Shown piece by piece: positions 12,501 to 24,303 of a DNA stretch of 64,000 nucleotides (position 1 is its first letter; each line of letters opens with the position of its first letter). The DNA comes from Rhodamnia argentea. Lineage: Eukaryota; Streptophyta; Magnoliopsida; Myrtales; Myrtaceae. The notes under the pieces were generated by a model. That model had not been told where the DNA came from, did no database searches, and was given only the letters and a program-made list of their open reading frames with translations. Where the stretch lies: contig NC_063153.1 of NCBI RefSeq assembly GCF_020921035.1, forward strand, positions 12,772,001 to 12,836,000. The letters run 5' to 3'. The translations under genes were made by a program, and so were the position numbers.

Positions 12501-14066
12501 TTTGAATGGTGGAATGTGGTCAAATCAGACTCAACGTATGAGGACATATACCAAGGTCTGTACCATGTACATTCTTTACTTTTGGCGGAAATAACTTTTT
12601 ATTAGAGCACCCGCACATACAAGGAGAAGGCAAGTTAGTCAATCCTTCTGAGGGGAATATATATTTGGCATCATATCCACCTGGACATCTTGATGTTGCA
12701 TTGAAATTACATGTTGCACCAACAAGATTAAATCCTACATCTATCTTTATGCATATATAGGGGCACCTCCTAATAGTCTAATCTGGTGTGCTAACATGCT
12801 TTCCTCACTATGCAAATGGCTGAAAAACTAGTTCACCGTAAAACAAACCCCCCTTCTCACCCGAAAAAAAAGGAAGAATGTGGTAGGGATACCCAGGTCT
12901 TATGTGTGTTAATATAAATATTCCACTGCCATAAATTATTCCATTAGAACCCTATCATCTCAGCAACGCAATCATTTGCCTGTGATTTAGTGGTAAGGCC
13001 TAGTACTGCACAAACATTTGAAACCACTTGCATAAATAGTGCATATATCTAGCTTATGTACGGAGGGTTCCTGACCTTGTGAAGAATGCCCCTCCTCATT
13101 AGACGACCCTACCCACCAAGCTTTAAATTTCAAACTCTTAACTGAGATGTATCTGTATATCTTATTACCTAACGAGTCTTGATCTCTTATTTATTATCTG
13201 TAGCTGTTGAAAAGTGCATTAGCCATAGGGATAGAAGTCAAGTCCACTTGATATCAATCGTTTCCTGTTCTATTTTTCCTTTTACGTTTTTTTTATTACA
13301 GCCTGTCACGCCAGTTCTGGTAGATACCTATTATTGCTTTATGGAAGACCAGAACTGCATAATTTTGTTGTAACATTAAATTCCCTATATCTTTCAGAAG
13401 TAGTCTCTGCCTGTAGGAGCTAAAATAGTATCATGAGTGTTATGGGATGCTCTATCCTTTAATTATTTATTGAAGAGAGTTCCTAGCTTTCCTCTGTCAA
13501 GCCAGTTTAAATTATTTTTCCTCCTTGTCCCTCGTTACAAGAGGTATTTTGCAAGTCATGCTTTCTTTCTGCATCACCTCTCTTTGTACTAAACGTGGTC
13601 CAAATTCTTGAAGGTTCAAAAGCGTGGTTCCGTTGGGAGATCCATCGACATAACTCGTTATAGAGGTTATGACGAGCTTAGGCGGGACTTGGCTCGCATG
13701 TTTGGAATTGAAGGACAGTTAGAAGACCCACATCGGACAGACTGGAAGCTAGTCTACATGGATCATGAGAATGACATACTGCTTGTTGGTGATGATCCTT
13801 GGGAGTAAGTGATATCCTTAAAATTTCCAGTTTTGCATCGAAGTGCTTTGTGTTTTCTAAACTGTTAAAATTTCCTGTCTTGCAGGGAATTCGTAACTTG
13901 TGTTCAGAGCGTAAAGATTCTGTCATCTGTTGAAGTACAGCAAATGAGCTTGGATGGGGACTTGGGTCATGTACCCATCCAGAACCAAGCGTCTAGTGGA
14001 ACCGACAGCGGAAACGCATGGAGAGGTCACTACGATGATAACTCGGCCGCCTCATTTAACCGATAA
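6576..14066 (+). CDS. ARF19: Auxin response factor, ARF7/ARF19 type (transcriptional activator)
   Basis: Thirteen exons, all GT-AG: 6576-6618, 7443-7555, 7646-7741, 8009-8065, 8163-8318, 8407-8491, 9074-9164, 9251-9415, 9506-9701, 10121-10259, 10694-12555, 13614-13804, 13886-14066 (TAA). They join to 3375 nt, 1124 aa. The order is: short N-terminus; dimerisation segment with [12 protein letters not shown]3 DNA-binding domain about 124-228 ([21 protein letters not shown]); Auxin_resp domain about 250-334; a very large glutamine-rich middle region from one 1862-nt exon (many CAG/CAA runs); and a C-terminal PB1 domain from about 1000 with the acidic [20 protein letters not shown] segment. ARFs bind TGTCTC-type elements and are held by Aux/IAA repressors through PB1. 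The Q-rich middle marks an activator. The [16 protein letters not shown] segment and the [15 protein letters not shown] end are typical of ARF7/ARF19 rather than ARF6/8. The start was chosen because exon 1 (MKVPSNGF) matches the family N-terminus. The ARF7 versus ARF19 name is not resolvable here. Confidence 0.95.
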
Positions 14067-14500
14067 GATTTGCAACTGAAATAGTGATTATTAGATAGTG
14101 CCAATGGTTTTTGCCTGCGGGTCAGCAGAGGGAGATTGACTGCTCGCCTAGATCCGTGACCAAAGAGATTCACGTGGTAACATTCAGGATCAAGGGAGCT
14201 GTCCTCAGTTTCAAGCGGATGAGAAGCCATAATATTCGGTGATCGCTTCATTGACTCACATCATATATCGGTGTGAAATCGATCTTATAGCTAACCCAGA
14301 GTGGCTGTCTTTTTTGCGACTTTTTTTTTTTTTTGGTGGATTGTAGAAGTAGATATGAAGATTCAGGCAATAGAAGTGGCAAGAAGTTGTTCTTTGACAC
14401 ATGGGGAAAAAAGAGGAGTGGAAGTATATATATACATGTGGAAAGCTGACTGTAGTTTCCCTCTGTAAATTGTATGGTGATCTTAACAGAATCATATGGG
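14067..14500 (+). other. ARF 3' untranslated/flanking sequence
   Basis: This non-coding sequence directly follows the ARF stop codon. The poly(A) site is not obvious. Nothing else is recognised up to about 14940. Confidence 0.4.
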
Positions 14501-15339
14501 CAACTGCAGGTGGCACCCTCTTGCCAGCTAAAACAAGTCAATTTGGCCCAATCTCGACTTGGACTTGGAAGTCGACGTTCAATCCTGGTCAAGCTCTCTG
14601 TGGTCCCAATGTAGGATCGATCTGGAATCACCAAACTGTGATCATTCCTTCTTTTTAAGTCATATGGAAGGGTTCTAGTATGCACTTTACTTGGCGAACC
14701 AAATGAGCGATATTGGGTTTGTTAGGACAAATTTACGATATTGGTATATTAAGTGATGTGGCATTGTCAATGGACATTAAGTGGGTTATATAGCAAATCA
14801 GAAAAGCTCACAAGAGGTTCGAGTTAAAAATCTTCGACTTGTCTCACAAAGCCGATCTCCCAAGTGATTCTCCCTTTCGACATACCATAACAATCCAACA
14901 GAAGAGCCTCCTCTGTTCTGGATAGCTTCCAGCCATAGTATTCATTGAACTAATCGGACCACCTCTGGGGAAAAGAATTTGCTGTTAGGACTAGTTTGAA
15001 ACAGTTGCAACCTCCTACTCAGACCACCAGGAAAGCTGGTGGCGGTTCGCAGGAAGAAGGGCGAAATACTTCCACCGCAGCAGAAGGAAGCTTCTCCTTG
15101 CTGTTCCGACCCTTTGCAACTCACCAACAGACTTCCTTTGAGCAAACTCCCCAGCAGAGGCTGAACCATGGAAAACCTCGCATAGCTTTGCGAAGTCATT
15201 ATTCAGTTCTAGAGTACTATCCCATATCATTAAGTACATCCGAATTTTTTACCCCTCTTGATAGGTCTACCGTTTCTATTTCACCATAGCAACAATGTAT
15301 CGGACTTCGATCCAACTCGAGCTCCTCTCAACTAACTGC

Positions 15340-15517
15340 AAAAGAATAAACTACTCAAGGCTTGCCAGTTTGCTTCAGCCCTAATTTGAATAGGTAGCTG
15401 TTCAAGGTTTGCCAGATATGGTCTAGAAGCAAAAGTCACAAATTTATCGCACAGGGCATTCATCTGCCCAAGACATTCCTGTAATAACTCAATTCTCTCT
15501 GCCAAAAAAATAATAAT
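15340..15517 (-). other. Exon-like open segment downstream of CPN20, identity unknown
   Basis: On the minus strand a T-rich tract ending TTTGGCAG at about 15498-15520 looks like a 3' splice site. It is followed by an open frame reading ERIELLQECLGQMNALC... and ...QLPIQIRAEANWQAL, which looks helical and protein-like. It lies just beyond the CPN20 stop and is bounded by stops in CPN20's own frame. It could be an orphan exon of a decayed gene, or part of the CPN20 3' UTR that is open by chance. I do not recognise a family. Confidence 0.25.
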
Positions 15518-15684
15518 AATAAATGAGACAAGTTGATTCCTGCAGGAATTGGAATGCTGCACTTGCATCTCCACATTCTATTTCACTTTGGTTGAAATGA
15601 AAGATTAAATCCGATCCCAATTTGCAGCAAAAGTTCTCGTTACATTTATGGCACAATCAGACACTAGACCTGAAGAGAGAAGAA

Positions 15685-17653
15685 CTAGGAGAGCACTGCC
15701 ATTACATCAGATGCCCTCAAGACAATGTACTCCAACCCATCGCTACCCTTGAAGTCATTGCCTGCGTACTTGGAGTACATCACTGTGTTTCCTTCAGAGA
15801 CTGACAGTGGTTTCCTGTTCCCTTCTTCGTCAAGAGGACCAGGTCCCACTGCGATCACCTGTCCAACCGTAAGCGGCACGTGTTATATTAGCAAACAATA
15901 ACCGACACAAAAGCATTGAAATAGCTATTGGTAAATAGGTCATCAGCATCATACACTGCAATGCGCGGATGCAGGCGTGGGCAAAATTATGTGCTGCTAA
16001 AGGAACTTATGGGACATACCGTTCCAATAGAAGGTTTTTCCTTGCTAGCTTCAGTCAATAGAAGGCCTCCAGCAGTCTTTAGCTCGGCCTCAGCAACCTT
16101 CATGAAATGACAAGACATTATAAAAGACTGTCATTTTATCTCTAAAAGGGGACAAAAGTACATGCTTTGTCAATAAACACCAATTAAGTGCATCTCACAA
16201 GCACTCAAAAGATTTCTCTTTTCCCCGTAAACCAACCATAATAGATGCCAATAGCAATAACACTATACCAGAAAGAATTGATGATATGTGGCGATCGATT
16301 TAGAAATTTTAAACCGTAATTGCAACTGAGCATCTGCACCTGGTCATGTAACAGACCTTAATTAGGACTCTCTCATTCAGGGGCTTCAGGTCCTTTACAT
16401 CATCAGTCTCCAAGATACCGAGAATGTCGTCCTCCTTCAAAATAAGATGATTTGAACCATTGAATTCCAACTCGGTCCCTGCATACTTGGAATAGACAAC
16501 CTGGCTGCCAGTCTGCATAACAAATCCAGACTCGGCTTAGATAGTCTTGCCACATATTCTCGTTATCTTTCTTATCATCATGTTAAAGTTCAACTAATTA
16601 AGAACAGTACAAGGCTATTGGCTTGATATTTGGATCACACAAGTACCTTCACACTGATATCAATGTGCGACTTTCCAATTGTCCTACCCTCTCCAACCGC
16701 AACCACTTCTCCTCCTTGGGGCTTTGTTTGAGCTGTTGTGGGAAGCAGTATACCACCCTGGGTCTTCTCCTCAGCAGTCTTGATCTTGACCAGCACTCTG
16801 TCACCCAGGGGCTTCAGAGAAGTGTACTAAATTATCACAGCATGGGGTCAGTCAAGAACAGTTAAATGCATGCAATCAAAGTTGAGAGAATAACGCAGCA
16901 ACCCACTCCATAGAAGCAGCATTGAATTATACAACACCCCTGACACCATAATCCAAGAACCAGTAACCTGGACTTGCCACTACTTTTTCTACCCATTAAG
17001 TTATTATGTTAACTTCTCTCAAGCCAAGCTAAACAGTAACAGTAACAGCAAGTGATACTCTCCGCAGTGCCCAACATGTCTTCGAGTTTACAAATAGATG
17101 CTCAAAACAAGAAATTCCTCCACTTGTTAGCATCATCATCAGCAACTAGCACGACTAGCTTCACAGCCAATTCAACGGTCAAAACTCTGTAAATACCTAC
17201 ATGGGGCAGTCATGAAAGTGCCACTCTTAATAACCCGTCAATATATGCTCCTACCCAGATGAAACCCAAAACTCGAGGATTCTTAGAGACCAAAAGTACT
17301 GGGGATCGTAGTAATTTGAAGTAATCATATCAGACGACCAATAAGCCACCTCAACTAACAACACAATCCTCTACTTCAAGCGATAACTATTAACCTCATC
17401 ATCAGCAAGATAAAAGGCCATTCAAACAACAAGCAACAGAACAAACGAACAGGGAGACACAAAAACAAGAAACCACCTTAGGAGCAACAACGGTGGCAGC
17501 TCTCACAACGAGCCCTCTGAAGGAGCTCTGCGTCAAAGACACTGCTTTGAAAGGACCCACGGAAGCAAACTTCACCGCGGAAGGCTTGAGCCCTTCAAAA
17601 GACGGAACCAATCTAGCCGAGAATGTGGGCACCGTGAGCTGACCACTCGCCAT
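15685..17653 (-). CDS. CPN20: Chloroplast co-chaperonin CPN20 (double Cpn10 domain)
   Basis: Five exons on the minus strand: 17653-17477, 16826-16647, 16512-16357, 16097-16020, 15858-15685. They join to a 254-residue protein plus TAG-type stop, the usual size of plant CPN20/CPN21. Residues 1-59 (MASGQLTVP...[10 protein letters not shown]) form a Ser/Ala-rich chloroplast transit peptide. Two Cpn10 modules follow: about 60-156, starting [14 protein letters not shown], and about 158-254, starting [13 protein letters not shown] and ending SDVMAVLS. Each has the YSKYAG motif, with the mobile-loop region near TQGGILLP and TAGGLLLT. The family partners with Cpn60 in the stroma to fold imported proteins, including Rubisco, and the protein is reported to assist iron superoxide dismutase. 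A possible 5' UTR intron (17771-17658) is suggested by a GTACTT donor and a GGGCAG acceptor. The gene converges with the ARF gene. Confidence 0.96.
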
Positions 17654-17908
17654 TTCTCTGCCCAATCCCAAGAATCCACAGCAAGTCAGTCGCTTTTCAA
17701 GATTAATCAAAGAGAGCTGATCAAAACTAGCAAGAGGGAGGAAAAAGATTGCAACTTTGTGATTCAAGTACCTTGTAAGAATGAGGATTGGCGAGGCCCT
17801 CTGAAGATAAGAAGATGTGGGGAATTGTTCTGAGCAGGAGACGATGGAAGCTTCAAGATAATAACCCTAGTGTGGACTGGGGTTGGTGTTTTGGCGATGA
17901 GAGGGTTT

Positions 17909-17916
17909 TTATTATA
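17909..17916 (-). promoter_or_regulatory. Candidate TATA box of CPN20
   Basis: On the minus strand TATAATAA lies about 255 bp before the ATG. It is followed within 40 bp by the probable transcription start and an AACCCTAG-type leader. Spacing fits a leader with one small intron. Position alone supports this. Confidence 0.45.
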
Positions 17917-17939
17917 AAGATGACACAATAGAGACATCT

Positions 17940-19440
17940 GGAATTTTCACCAGCGTTTTAGTGAGTGCACGCGCCCCCACGGGCCTTCATTTCCACTTTT
18001 CAAATTAAAAATCCAACCTTTTCATTGTTCTCCCAATATCTTCTCGGATCAGAATCTTCCCTCTTCCTCCTCCAATGGACCGCCACCACCATACCCCTAG
18101 CTTCACCCGCCGTCACCGTTGCCCGCGTCACTCTACAGTCACTCGTCTCTACCATACCACCACAGCACGATCATCCGTCTTCTCCTTCAGATCCGATCTG
18201 TTACGTCTGCATCTCTCTCTCTCTCTCATATTGCCGCTTTGGCCCTTGACCACTGCGCCTCCCTACCTCTAGCTGAAAGCTGGTGCCACTGCAACCTCGG
18301 CTCAAGAGCTCATTCGAAGCCCCGAATAGGTTAGGGGCTTTTGAGGGTCGCATTAACGCCCCAATTCGAGGCGAGGTTGTGGCCATTGCCAAGTGGAGGG
18401 CCGGGAGGGCATTAGCGAGAGAGAGACTGGACAAACAAGAAACCAGGGCACGCGTAAGGACATGGGAGAGAAAAGTGAAGAGCGGCGGCCGTCGTAAGGA
18501 CATCTACGGTGGCTAGCGACGGTTTCGTCGGAGGTGGCATCGACGGCGAGTGACAAGTTTCTCTTACGAAATTAGTAAGAAATTAGGTGTAAATAACGGC
18601 TGCCTATTACATAACTGACAATTATGCATAGACATGCTGCCATACCATTACATAATGATCTTATCAAGTGATAGCGATTCTTAATCTTGAATATAGACGT
18701 ACGAAAATAGTTTTGCACATATTAAACATGACGCGTATAAAATTAAGTTTTGCATTATTTAATTTTCAATCTCGACGGAATTTAAGGAAAAATGTTTTAA
18801 AAAAAAAGTGTAGCTTATGCACTTGTTTAAACTTACTAAATATGCTTGGAAAATTTAAAATCTACTATTTGAGGTGAGTGTCTTTATTAAAATATCTAAT
18901 TTTCTCTTTTGATAGTATTTTGAAAAGTGTCATTTCCATCTTTAGTAAATTTAATTAGTGACTTATTAACAAAAACCCCATAATAAATATGTTAAAAAAT
19001 GAAAATATGGGTGAGTTTAAATACTAAAATCACATGTTAAAAATAAAATCCAACCAAAAGCCCAACAAGAGGATTAGTAACTTAGTACCGACCATAAGTA
19101 TGGGCCTTATGATCCGACCATAAGCCCAAAACCAAAAGTCAACTGAGAAATGTTGATGTAAAAGCCTTGCAATAGATTTTGGATCAGGCCCACAATATGC
19201 ACTCGGAGTAAGGACGGGAAAAAACTATACCTTGAAATAATTATACATCCGACCAACAAAAAATAATAACTATACAAAGAAAATGTGAGATTTCTTCTCA
19301 GCAGCCAAAACTATACTAGGGTCTCAATCCTTCGGTTCAATTCGATTTTTTTGAAAAACCGAACTGTTAGAGTGCATACTTGAACCAAACCAAATATTAC
19401 CCTGAATAGTAGTTAATGTTTTAGTTCGTTTTATTTCATA
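17940..19440. other. Intergenic; no gene recognised
   Basis: The stretch 17965-18560 is G+C-richer with CT runs and several overlapping short frames on both strands, none with family likeness. From 18560 to 19440 it becomes AT-rich. No splice-supported gene is seen. Confidence 0.5.
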
Positions 19441-19452
19441 TCGGTTCGCGAC

Positions 19453-20244
19453 CAATAGTTCCTCTCTATGACGCTTTGTAATCTAAAAAGCATGTCATAA
19501 CAATTTTCATTTCATGTATATCCCGAAAAAAAGGGCAATTACCCATTTTAAATGGGCTAGCTTTAAAAACTTTCCGAAAGTGCATATGTTAAACAGACAC
19601 GATAACCGCCACCGTAGTATAATCGAGTTTCGAGTACACGTTATTTAAAAGGGTCTTCGATGATCAACAGTTTAGCTAGATACCAATTAAATATACGCTA
19701 CGTGGTTTCACATATACTCAAAACGCAACTCTATCTCAAAGTAATTAATCATGCATTTACTATATAGCTAGAATGACCCTCGCAAATTGCAAAAACTAAT
19801 CTGCTAAGAATTAACCGGATTAAAGTCGCCGTGTGATCATTTGTTGGAATTGAAATATATGCAAGAGCCGGGTCACAATTTGTATGGATTGAAAAAATTG
19901 TTGAAATTCCCCAAAAGTGATACAGTCTCGAACATATAGGTCTTTGACAGCATGCGGCCTATTTAATTCGGGTAATCGATCTGCTTCTTGGATCAACGGG
20001 CAATTGCACACGTTCTTAATAACTTTGTGAATGATTGATCATATAGTAGTCAATAGGACCTCAACTTAAACGTGCTCCATTTTAAATCCTCACATGCTAC
20101 AAATTAAAAGAAAAAAAAATACTATTCACAGCATCATAATTTTTTTTCATATGTAGCTGTTCATTTGGTACAGAAGATGGGGCCCTTTAGAAAAATAAAT
20201 AATAAAAGTTTGCATATTTAATTAGGAAAAAGGTGAGGAACTTG
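19453..20244. repeat. Large tandem duplication A, copy 1
   Basis: The copy opens CAATAGTTCC...CTCTATG.CGCTTT and ends with GTAGCTGTTCATTTGGTACA, AGATGGGGCC and TATTTAATTA. The same ordered landmarks recur from 20653, an offset of exactly 1200 bp at the left edge. No intact reading frame is shared, so this is probably a duplicated non-coding or long-decayed segment. Confidence 0.8.
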
Positions 20245-20287
20245 ATTAATAAAATGGTTAATACCATTCTCACAAAAAAGGAAAAAA

Positions 20288-20636
20288 AAAAGTTAATACC
20301 ACGAAAAACTCTAAACTGGTGCACATTTGACAAATTTATCCCAAATTAATTATTTGATTGCGCAAAAATCTCAAACTGGTATACCTATAACAAATTTACC
20401 TTCAGTTAATTTCTGTTAAATTTTACTATCAAATTGCTAAGTTGGATAATGCATGGTAATTGACATGTGTATTAATTTGGGATTTTTCATAGTATTAACT
20501 CAATTTAACAAAAACTAACAAAGAGTAAATTTGTCATACGTGTACCAATTTGAGATTTCTTATGGTTAAAAAATTGTTTTGAAGTAAATTTATCGTATAT
20601 GTACCAATTTGAAATTTTCGCGGCATTAAGCCTTAA
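20288..20636. repeat. Fold-back (MITE-like) element between the duplicated copies
   Basis: The left arm reads TTAATACCACGAAAAACTC and then AAACTGGT..ACA..TGACAAATTTA. The right arm, read on the other strand, gives TTAATGCCGCGAAAATTTC and then AAATTGGTACA..ACGATAAATTTA. These long imperfect inverted arms, with AT-rich inner copies of the same phrase, are typical of non-autonomous DNA elements. No clear target duplication was found. Confidence 0.6.
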
Positions 20637-20652
20637 TAGAATTAAGCCAAAA

Positions 20653-21347
20653 CAATAGTTCCCTCTATGGCGCTTTCTAATCGGAAAAGGATGTCATGAC
20701 AAGTTTCATTTCATGTTGTGTCTCCCGATTGCCCTTTTCGAATGGACTAATCTTTAAAAACTTTCCAAAAGCGTATATGTTAAACAAACACGATAATCGC
20801 CACCGTAATAATCAAGTTTCTAGCCTACGCGATATAAAAAGGTCTTTAGTGATCTACAACTTAGCTATATGCCAACCAAGTATACAATACGTGGTTTCAC
20901 ATATACTCGAAACGTAATCTCACCTCAATTGAGGATTTCATATTTAGCTAGAACAACCCTCATAAATTGCAAATATTAATTTGTTAACTAAGATCAAAAT
21001 AGTTGTAAGATCTGGGCCATAATTTGTACCTATTAAACAAATTATTGGATGCATGAAACTTAGTCCCCGATTCTAATCAGCATACGTTCCCAACAATTTC
21101 GTGACTGATTGAATCTAGCAATTTATACAACATTGGTAATAGCAAATAGGACCTCGACTTAAACATGCTCCATTATAATTTATAAACCCCCACATGCTAA
21201 TTGGCAAATTAAAAAAATAATATTCGCAATGTCATATTTTTTTCTTTCTCCATATGTAGCTGTTCATTTGGTACAGAAGATGGGGCCCCTTAGAAAAACA
21301 AATAATAAAAGTTTGGATATTTAATTACAAGAAGGTAAGGAACTCGA
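20653..21347. repeat. Large tandem duplication A, copy 2
   Basis: This is the diverged partner of 19453-20244. Landmarks include TGGTTTCACATATACTC, GTAGCTGTTCATTTGGTACA and AGATGGGGCCCCTTAGAAAAA in the same order. It is about 100 bp shorter because of indels in the middle. Confidence 0.8.
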
Positions 21348-21349
21348 CT

Positions 21350-22425
21350 CGAACGGGAGTTTCGAGCAGCGAGTTGACTCGGACGCACGGGGGGTGTTTT
21401 GCTGATGAAGGAGGTGACGCACCGCTTGTCAAGTGACGATGTTTTCTTAGGTTTGACTTGGAATTTGCCTCTGCGCGTGTGCTGCTCATCAGTTTTCTTT
21501 CGTGATTGACCGATCAATGACGAAGCACTAAAATTCTTGCAATCGGATCGACGACCGAGGAACGGATGTGGTACGTATCGACCGGGCACGGGACGTGTCT
21601 TCGGTTTTCCCCGGTCGACCAGCACCGGTACTCCGATGTTTGACTCCATCGTCGATTTCGAACCTTACACAATTCGCGAGGTTAGTGTGATTTGGAACAG
21701 TACCACTAGTTTATCTGCTCGAGGAAAACTTTCTCGTCGCACTAGCCCCTTTTTGATTCAATTTGTTCGGTAGCAATAGCGACCCTAATGTCGACGCGTA
21801 TTCGGAACCCGAGACTAGCCAGTCATCCGATAGTCGTTATCAATTTTCTATAGAGAAAAGCATCGAGACCCCATAGAAAAATTTGAAAATTAACAGTTGC
21901 GATTGCTTCCGGAGAAGTAAAAAAAACAATTCGCCTCTTTAACTAAAGATAATCGCGCGCTTCCGACTAAGCTCGGAGGAGAGTTCCATGGGTTATAAGA
22001 AGCTCCGAACGATGCAGAGTTTCACGGTTGCGACGGGGAGACGTTTTCAGGTGCATCGAGCACGTGCGAGTCCAATTTATTTTAATTTTTAAATCATGCG
22101 AGGTCCTTGCGAGGCCCCTTGCTGACGTGTGCGATGATGTACTTTCTTTTAACTCACCAAAGTTGAGTTCGACGAGATACTTGATGCTGATGAACATGGT
22201 GACGCAGCCATTTTGTTTTTTGTTTTTTTCCTTTGAGAGAGACTTTGGCCACTTGCTTCTTTACTGGGAGGCCAGCATTTCTAAGGTTTGATGTCCTTTC
22301 TTGGCTTTTGGGTTGACTAAAAGCGGCTGGCATACCACCATTTGCTTGTAAATCGGATTACATCTGCCGATCACAGACATGGCATGTCTTGTTCCCCGGT
22401 CCAGCCACGCTGGCTTACCATCTCC
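21350..22425. other. Intergenic; no gene recognised
   Basis: The base composition is mixed and rich in CG and TCGA words. Open frames on both strands have no recognisable family and lack splice-supported partners. Confidence 0.45.
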
Positions 22426-22427
22426 TC

Positions 22428-22455
22428 CTAATCCTAATCCTAATCCTAATCCTAG
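22428..22455. repeat. Short (CCTAAT)n hexamer array
   Basis: Four to five consecutive CCTAAT units are seen. They resemble, but do not match, the plant telomere unit CCCTAAA, so this is a simple sequence repeat. Confidence 0.8.
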
Positions 22456-22594
22456 TCTCGGATTAGGACAAGCTTTCCAGATTTTTTTTTTTTTTTTGGT
22501 AAGGTAAGTATTCAAGCTTTCCAGATTTGATAACATCATTTGGCAATTATCTCGACGCTTGAACCAAAATTACCTGTATCATCACCGAAATAAG

Positions 22595-22865
22595 ATAATC
22601 GTGTAAAAAGTCCTAAACCTATCGTGTGGTGGCTAATTTCTTCTTAAACATTTCAATTGTGTCAAAATTTAATTATTAAATTAGCAAATCGTCAAATAGT
22701 TTATGACTAAATTGGTACGATTAAAAAAGTTTATGATCGAATTAACAAATTTATCAAAAAATTTATGACTCAATTGACACAATTAAAAAGTTTAGAACTA
22801 AATTGATTGCCGTGCAATAAATTTAGGACTTTTTTGACAATTTTCTCAATAACCTTATGCATATT
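22595..22865. repeat. Fold-back repeat family 1, partial copy
   Basis: The left part reads AAAAAGTCCTAAACCTAT and the right part ends AATAAATTTAGGACTTTTTTG. Complementary ends with inner ATGACTAAATTGG phrases match the family at 45983-46529 and 61737-62076. Confidence 0.55.
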
Positions 22866-23358
22866 CACTTCTCGAGACCGTACGGTGGCGGTTGCATAAG
22901 ATTGAACGAAAATAAAAGAGTCCATTACGGCGATTCTAAGATTCGTTGAGACAACCGATTTCGTCTTACATTAAAAGAACACATTTATAAGAACTTCATA
23001 ATAGGGAAAAAAACACGATATCTTGCAAAATCATACATTAAACTGAGTTTGGAACCCGCACATAAGTAATTGTCGCAATATGATCGAACTTAAAGGATTT
23101 GGAAATGGAGGATCCCCGTGCCGAACACGTGCCAAGGTTTGGGAGGATTTCATTGCACGCGGAAAAATGTCTAGGGTCGGTTGGAATAACGCTCTTACTA
23201 TTTGGAGTTCTCGGTTAAAGAAAGGAATACTAGGCGCATCGCATGCAGAAGCTTAAGTCCTGTTTTTTTTTTACTTGGCTTTTCGCATCGTCGCGTCACG
23301 AGTACAAACCTCACCCCCAAAGATCAACCGCGTAAACCGAACTAACCAAACACGTCGC

Positions 23359-23482
23359 TGACGTCATCTCTCACGTGGCAGTCCGGAGTTCTGGAAGGAA
23401 CGCGCATGTTTGACCTCGCTCCCCACACTGGACACAGCTCACTCTCTCTTTCCTGGTCTCTGCATGGAGACACCTATATAAA
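23359..23482 (+). promoter_or_regulatory. ERF gene promoter elements: TGACGTCA, G-box, W-box, TATA
   Basis: A palindromic TGACGTCA (23359-23366; bZIP/as-1 type) is followed by CACGTGG (23372-23378; G-box/ABRE) and TTGACC (about 23408; WRKY W-box). TATATAAA lies at 23475-23482, about 185 bp before the ATG. The spacing suits a stress- or ABA-inducible core promoter. Motifs are seen directly; the response is inferred. Confidence 0.6.
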
Positions 23483-23639
23483 CAGCCGCAAAATGTCTTC
23501 TTCCTTGTCTCAACACAGCAACGACAATCTTCTGCAAAACTCAAAGAGATTCTCCCAGAATCGAGCGGCAAGCTCGACCCCCCACCTTGGAACAAGTCAA
23601 TTAAGTTCGTCAAAATCGAATCTTGACTTGGGAGAGGAG

Positions 23640-23665
23640 AAGAAGAAGAAGAAGAAGAAGAAGAA
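23640..23665. repeat. (GAA)n run abutting the ERF start codon
   Basis: A purine GAA/AGA run ends at the ATG of the ERF gene. It is in the leader and is likely length-variable. Confidence 0.8.
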
Positions 23666-24303
23666 TGGTGAAGCGCACCGCAGCGAGAGCCGCCGGTCTC
23701 ACGGCGCACGAGGACGCGGGAGCGACGAGGAAGGGCCTGAAGTTCAGGGGGGTGAGGAGGAGGGCGTGGGGCAAGTGGGTCTCCGAGATCCGCCTCCCCA
23801 ACAGCCGCCGGAGGATCTGGCTCGGCTCCTACGACTCCGCCGAGAAGGCCGCCCGCGCCTTCGACGCCGCACTCTTCTGCCTCCGCGGCCGCGCCGCGAA
23901 GTTCAACTTCCCCGACAGCCCCCCGGAGATCGCCGGCGGGGGGTCCTTCACGCCCCCGGAGATCCGGGAGTCCGCGGCCAGGTTCGCCAACTCGGGAGCC
24001 ACGCCGGCCCCGCCTGAGCTGTCGTCCGGATCCGTGTCGCCGGCCCCGTCGCCTTCGCTGTCGGTTTCGGAGGAGAGCAGCGTCCTGACGACCGACAGCG
24101 ACCTGTCCCTGGACGTGTCGTTCTTGGATCTTTTGGTGGGTTCGGATCCGGCTCCGGGTCCCAGCGAGCCCGATTTCGGGATGTTCCCGGGCATCGAGGA
24201 GTTTCCCGACAATTTCTACGGGTCGCAATTCCCGAGCGTGGGGACTGGGGAACTGAACCTTGACGAGTTCTTGGCTCAAGATAACTTCCTATGGAGCTTC
24301 TGA
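23665..24303 (+). CDS. ERF017: AP2/ERF transcription factor, ERF017/ERF018-like (DREB-side group II)
   Basis: This is a single exon of 212 codons plus TGA, starting [12 protein letters not shown] single AP2 domain spans about residues 27-84: [37 protein letters not shown] and [10 protein letters not shown]. The third-strand valine in WVSEIR is the DREB-type residue. The [13 protein letters not shown] loop, the [13 protein letters not shown] segment after the domain, and the C-terminal FLWSF are shared with Arabidopsis ERF017/018/019. The C-terminal half is acidic and Ser/Pro-rich ([15 protein letters not shown]), which fits an activation region. The family binds GCC-box or DRE elements. The gene is much more G+C-rich than its surroundings, which is usual for intronless ERF genes and opens spurious frames on the other strand. 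Confidence 0.93.
   Translation: MVKRTAARAAGLTAHEDAGATRKGLKFRGVRRRAWGKWVSEIRLPNSRRRIWLGSYDSAEKAARAFDAALFCLRGRAAKFNFPDSPPEIAGGGSFTPPEIRESAARFANSGATPAPPELSSGSVSPAPSPSLSVSEESSVLTTDSDLSLDVSFLDLLVGSDPAPGPSEPDFGMFPGIEEFPDNFYGSQFPSVGTGELNLDEFLAQDNFLWSF

Noticed and set aside
19820..20011. Minus-strand frame with [18 protein letters not shown], faintly like a plant disease-resistance LRR
   Set aside because: Only one repeat-like line, not preserved in the duplicated copy, and no NB-ARC or TIR sequence around it.
22428..22455. Telomere-like array
   Set aside because: The unit is CCTAAT, not the plant CCCTAAA, and only about four copies are present.
23371..24279. Minus-strand 302-codon open frame opposite the ERF gene
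   Set aside because: It is a shadow frame caused by the high G+C third positions of the ERF gene. It has low-complexity Arg/Gly content and no domain.
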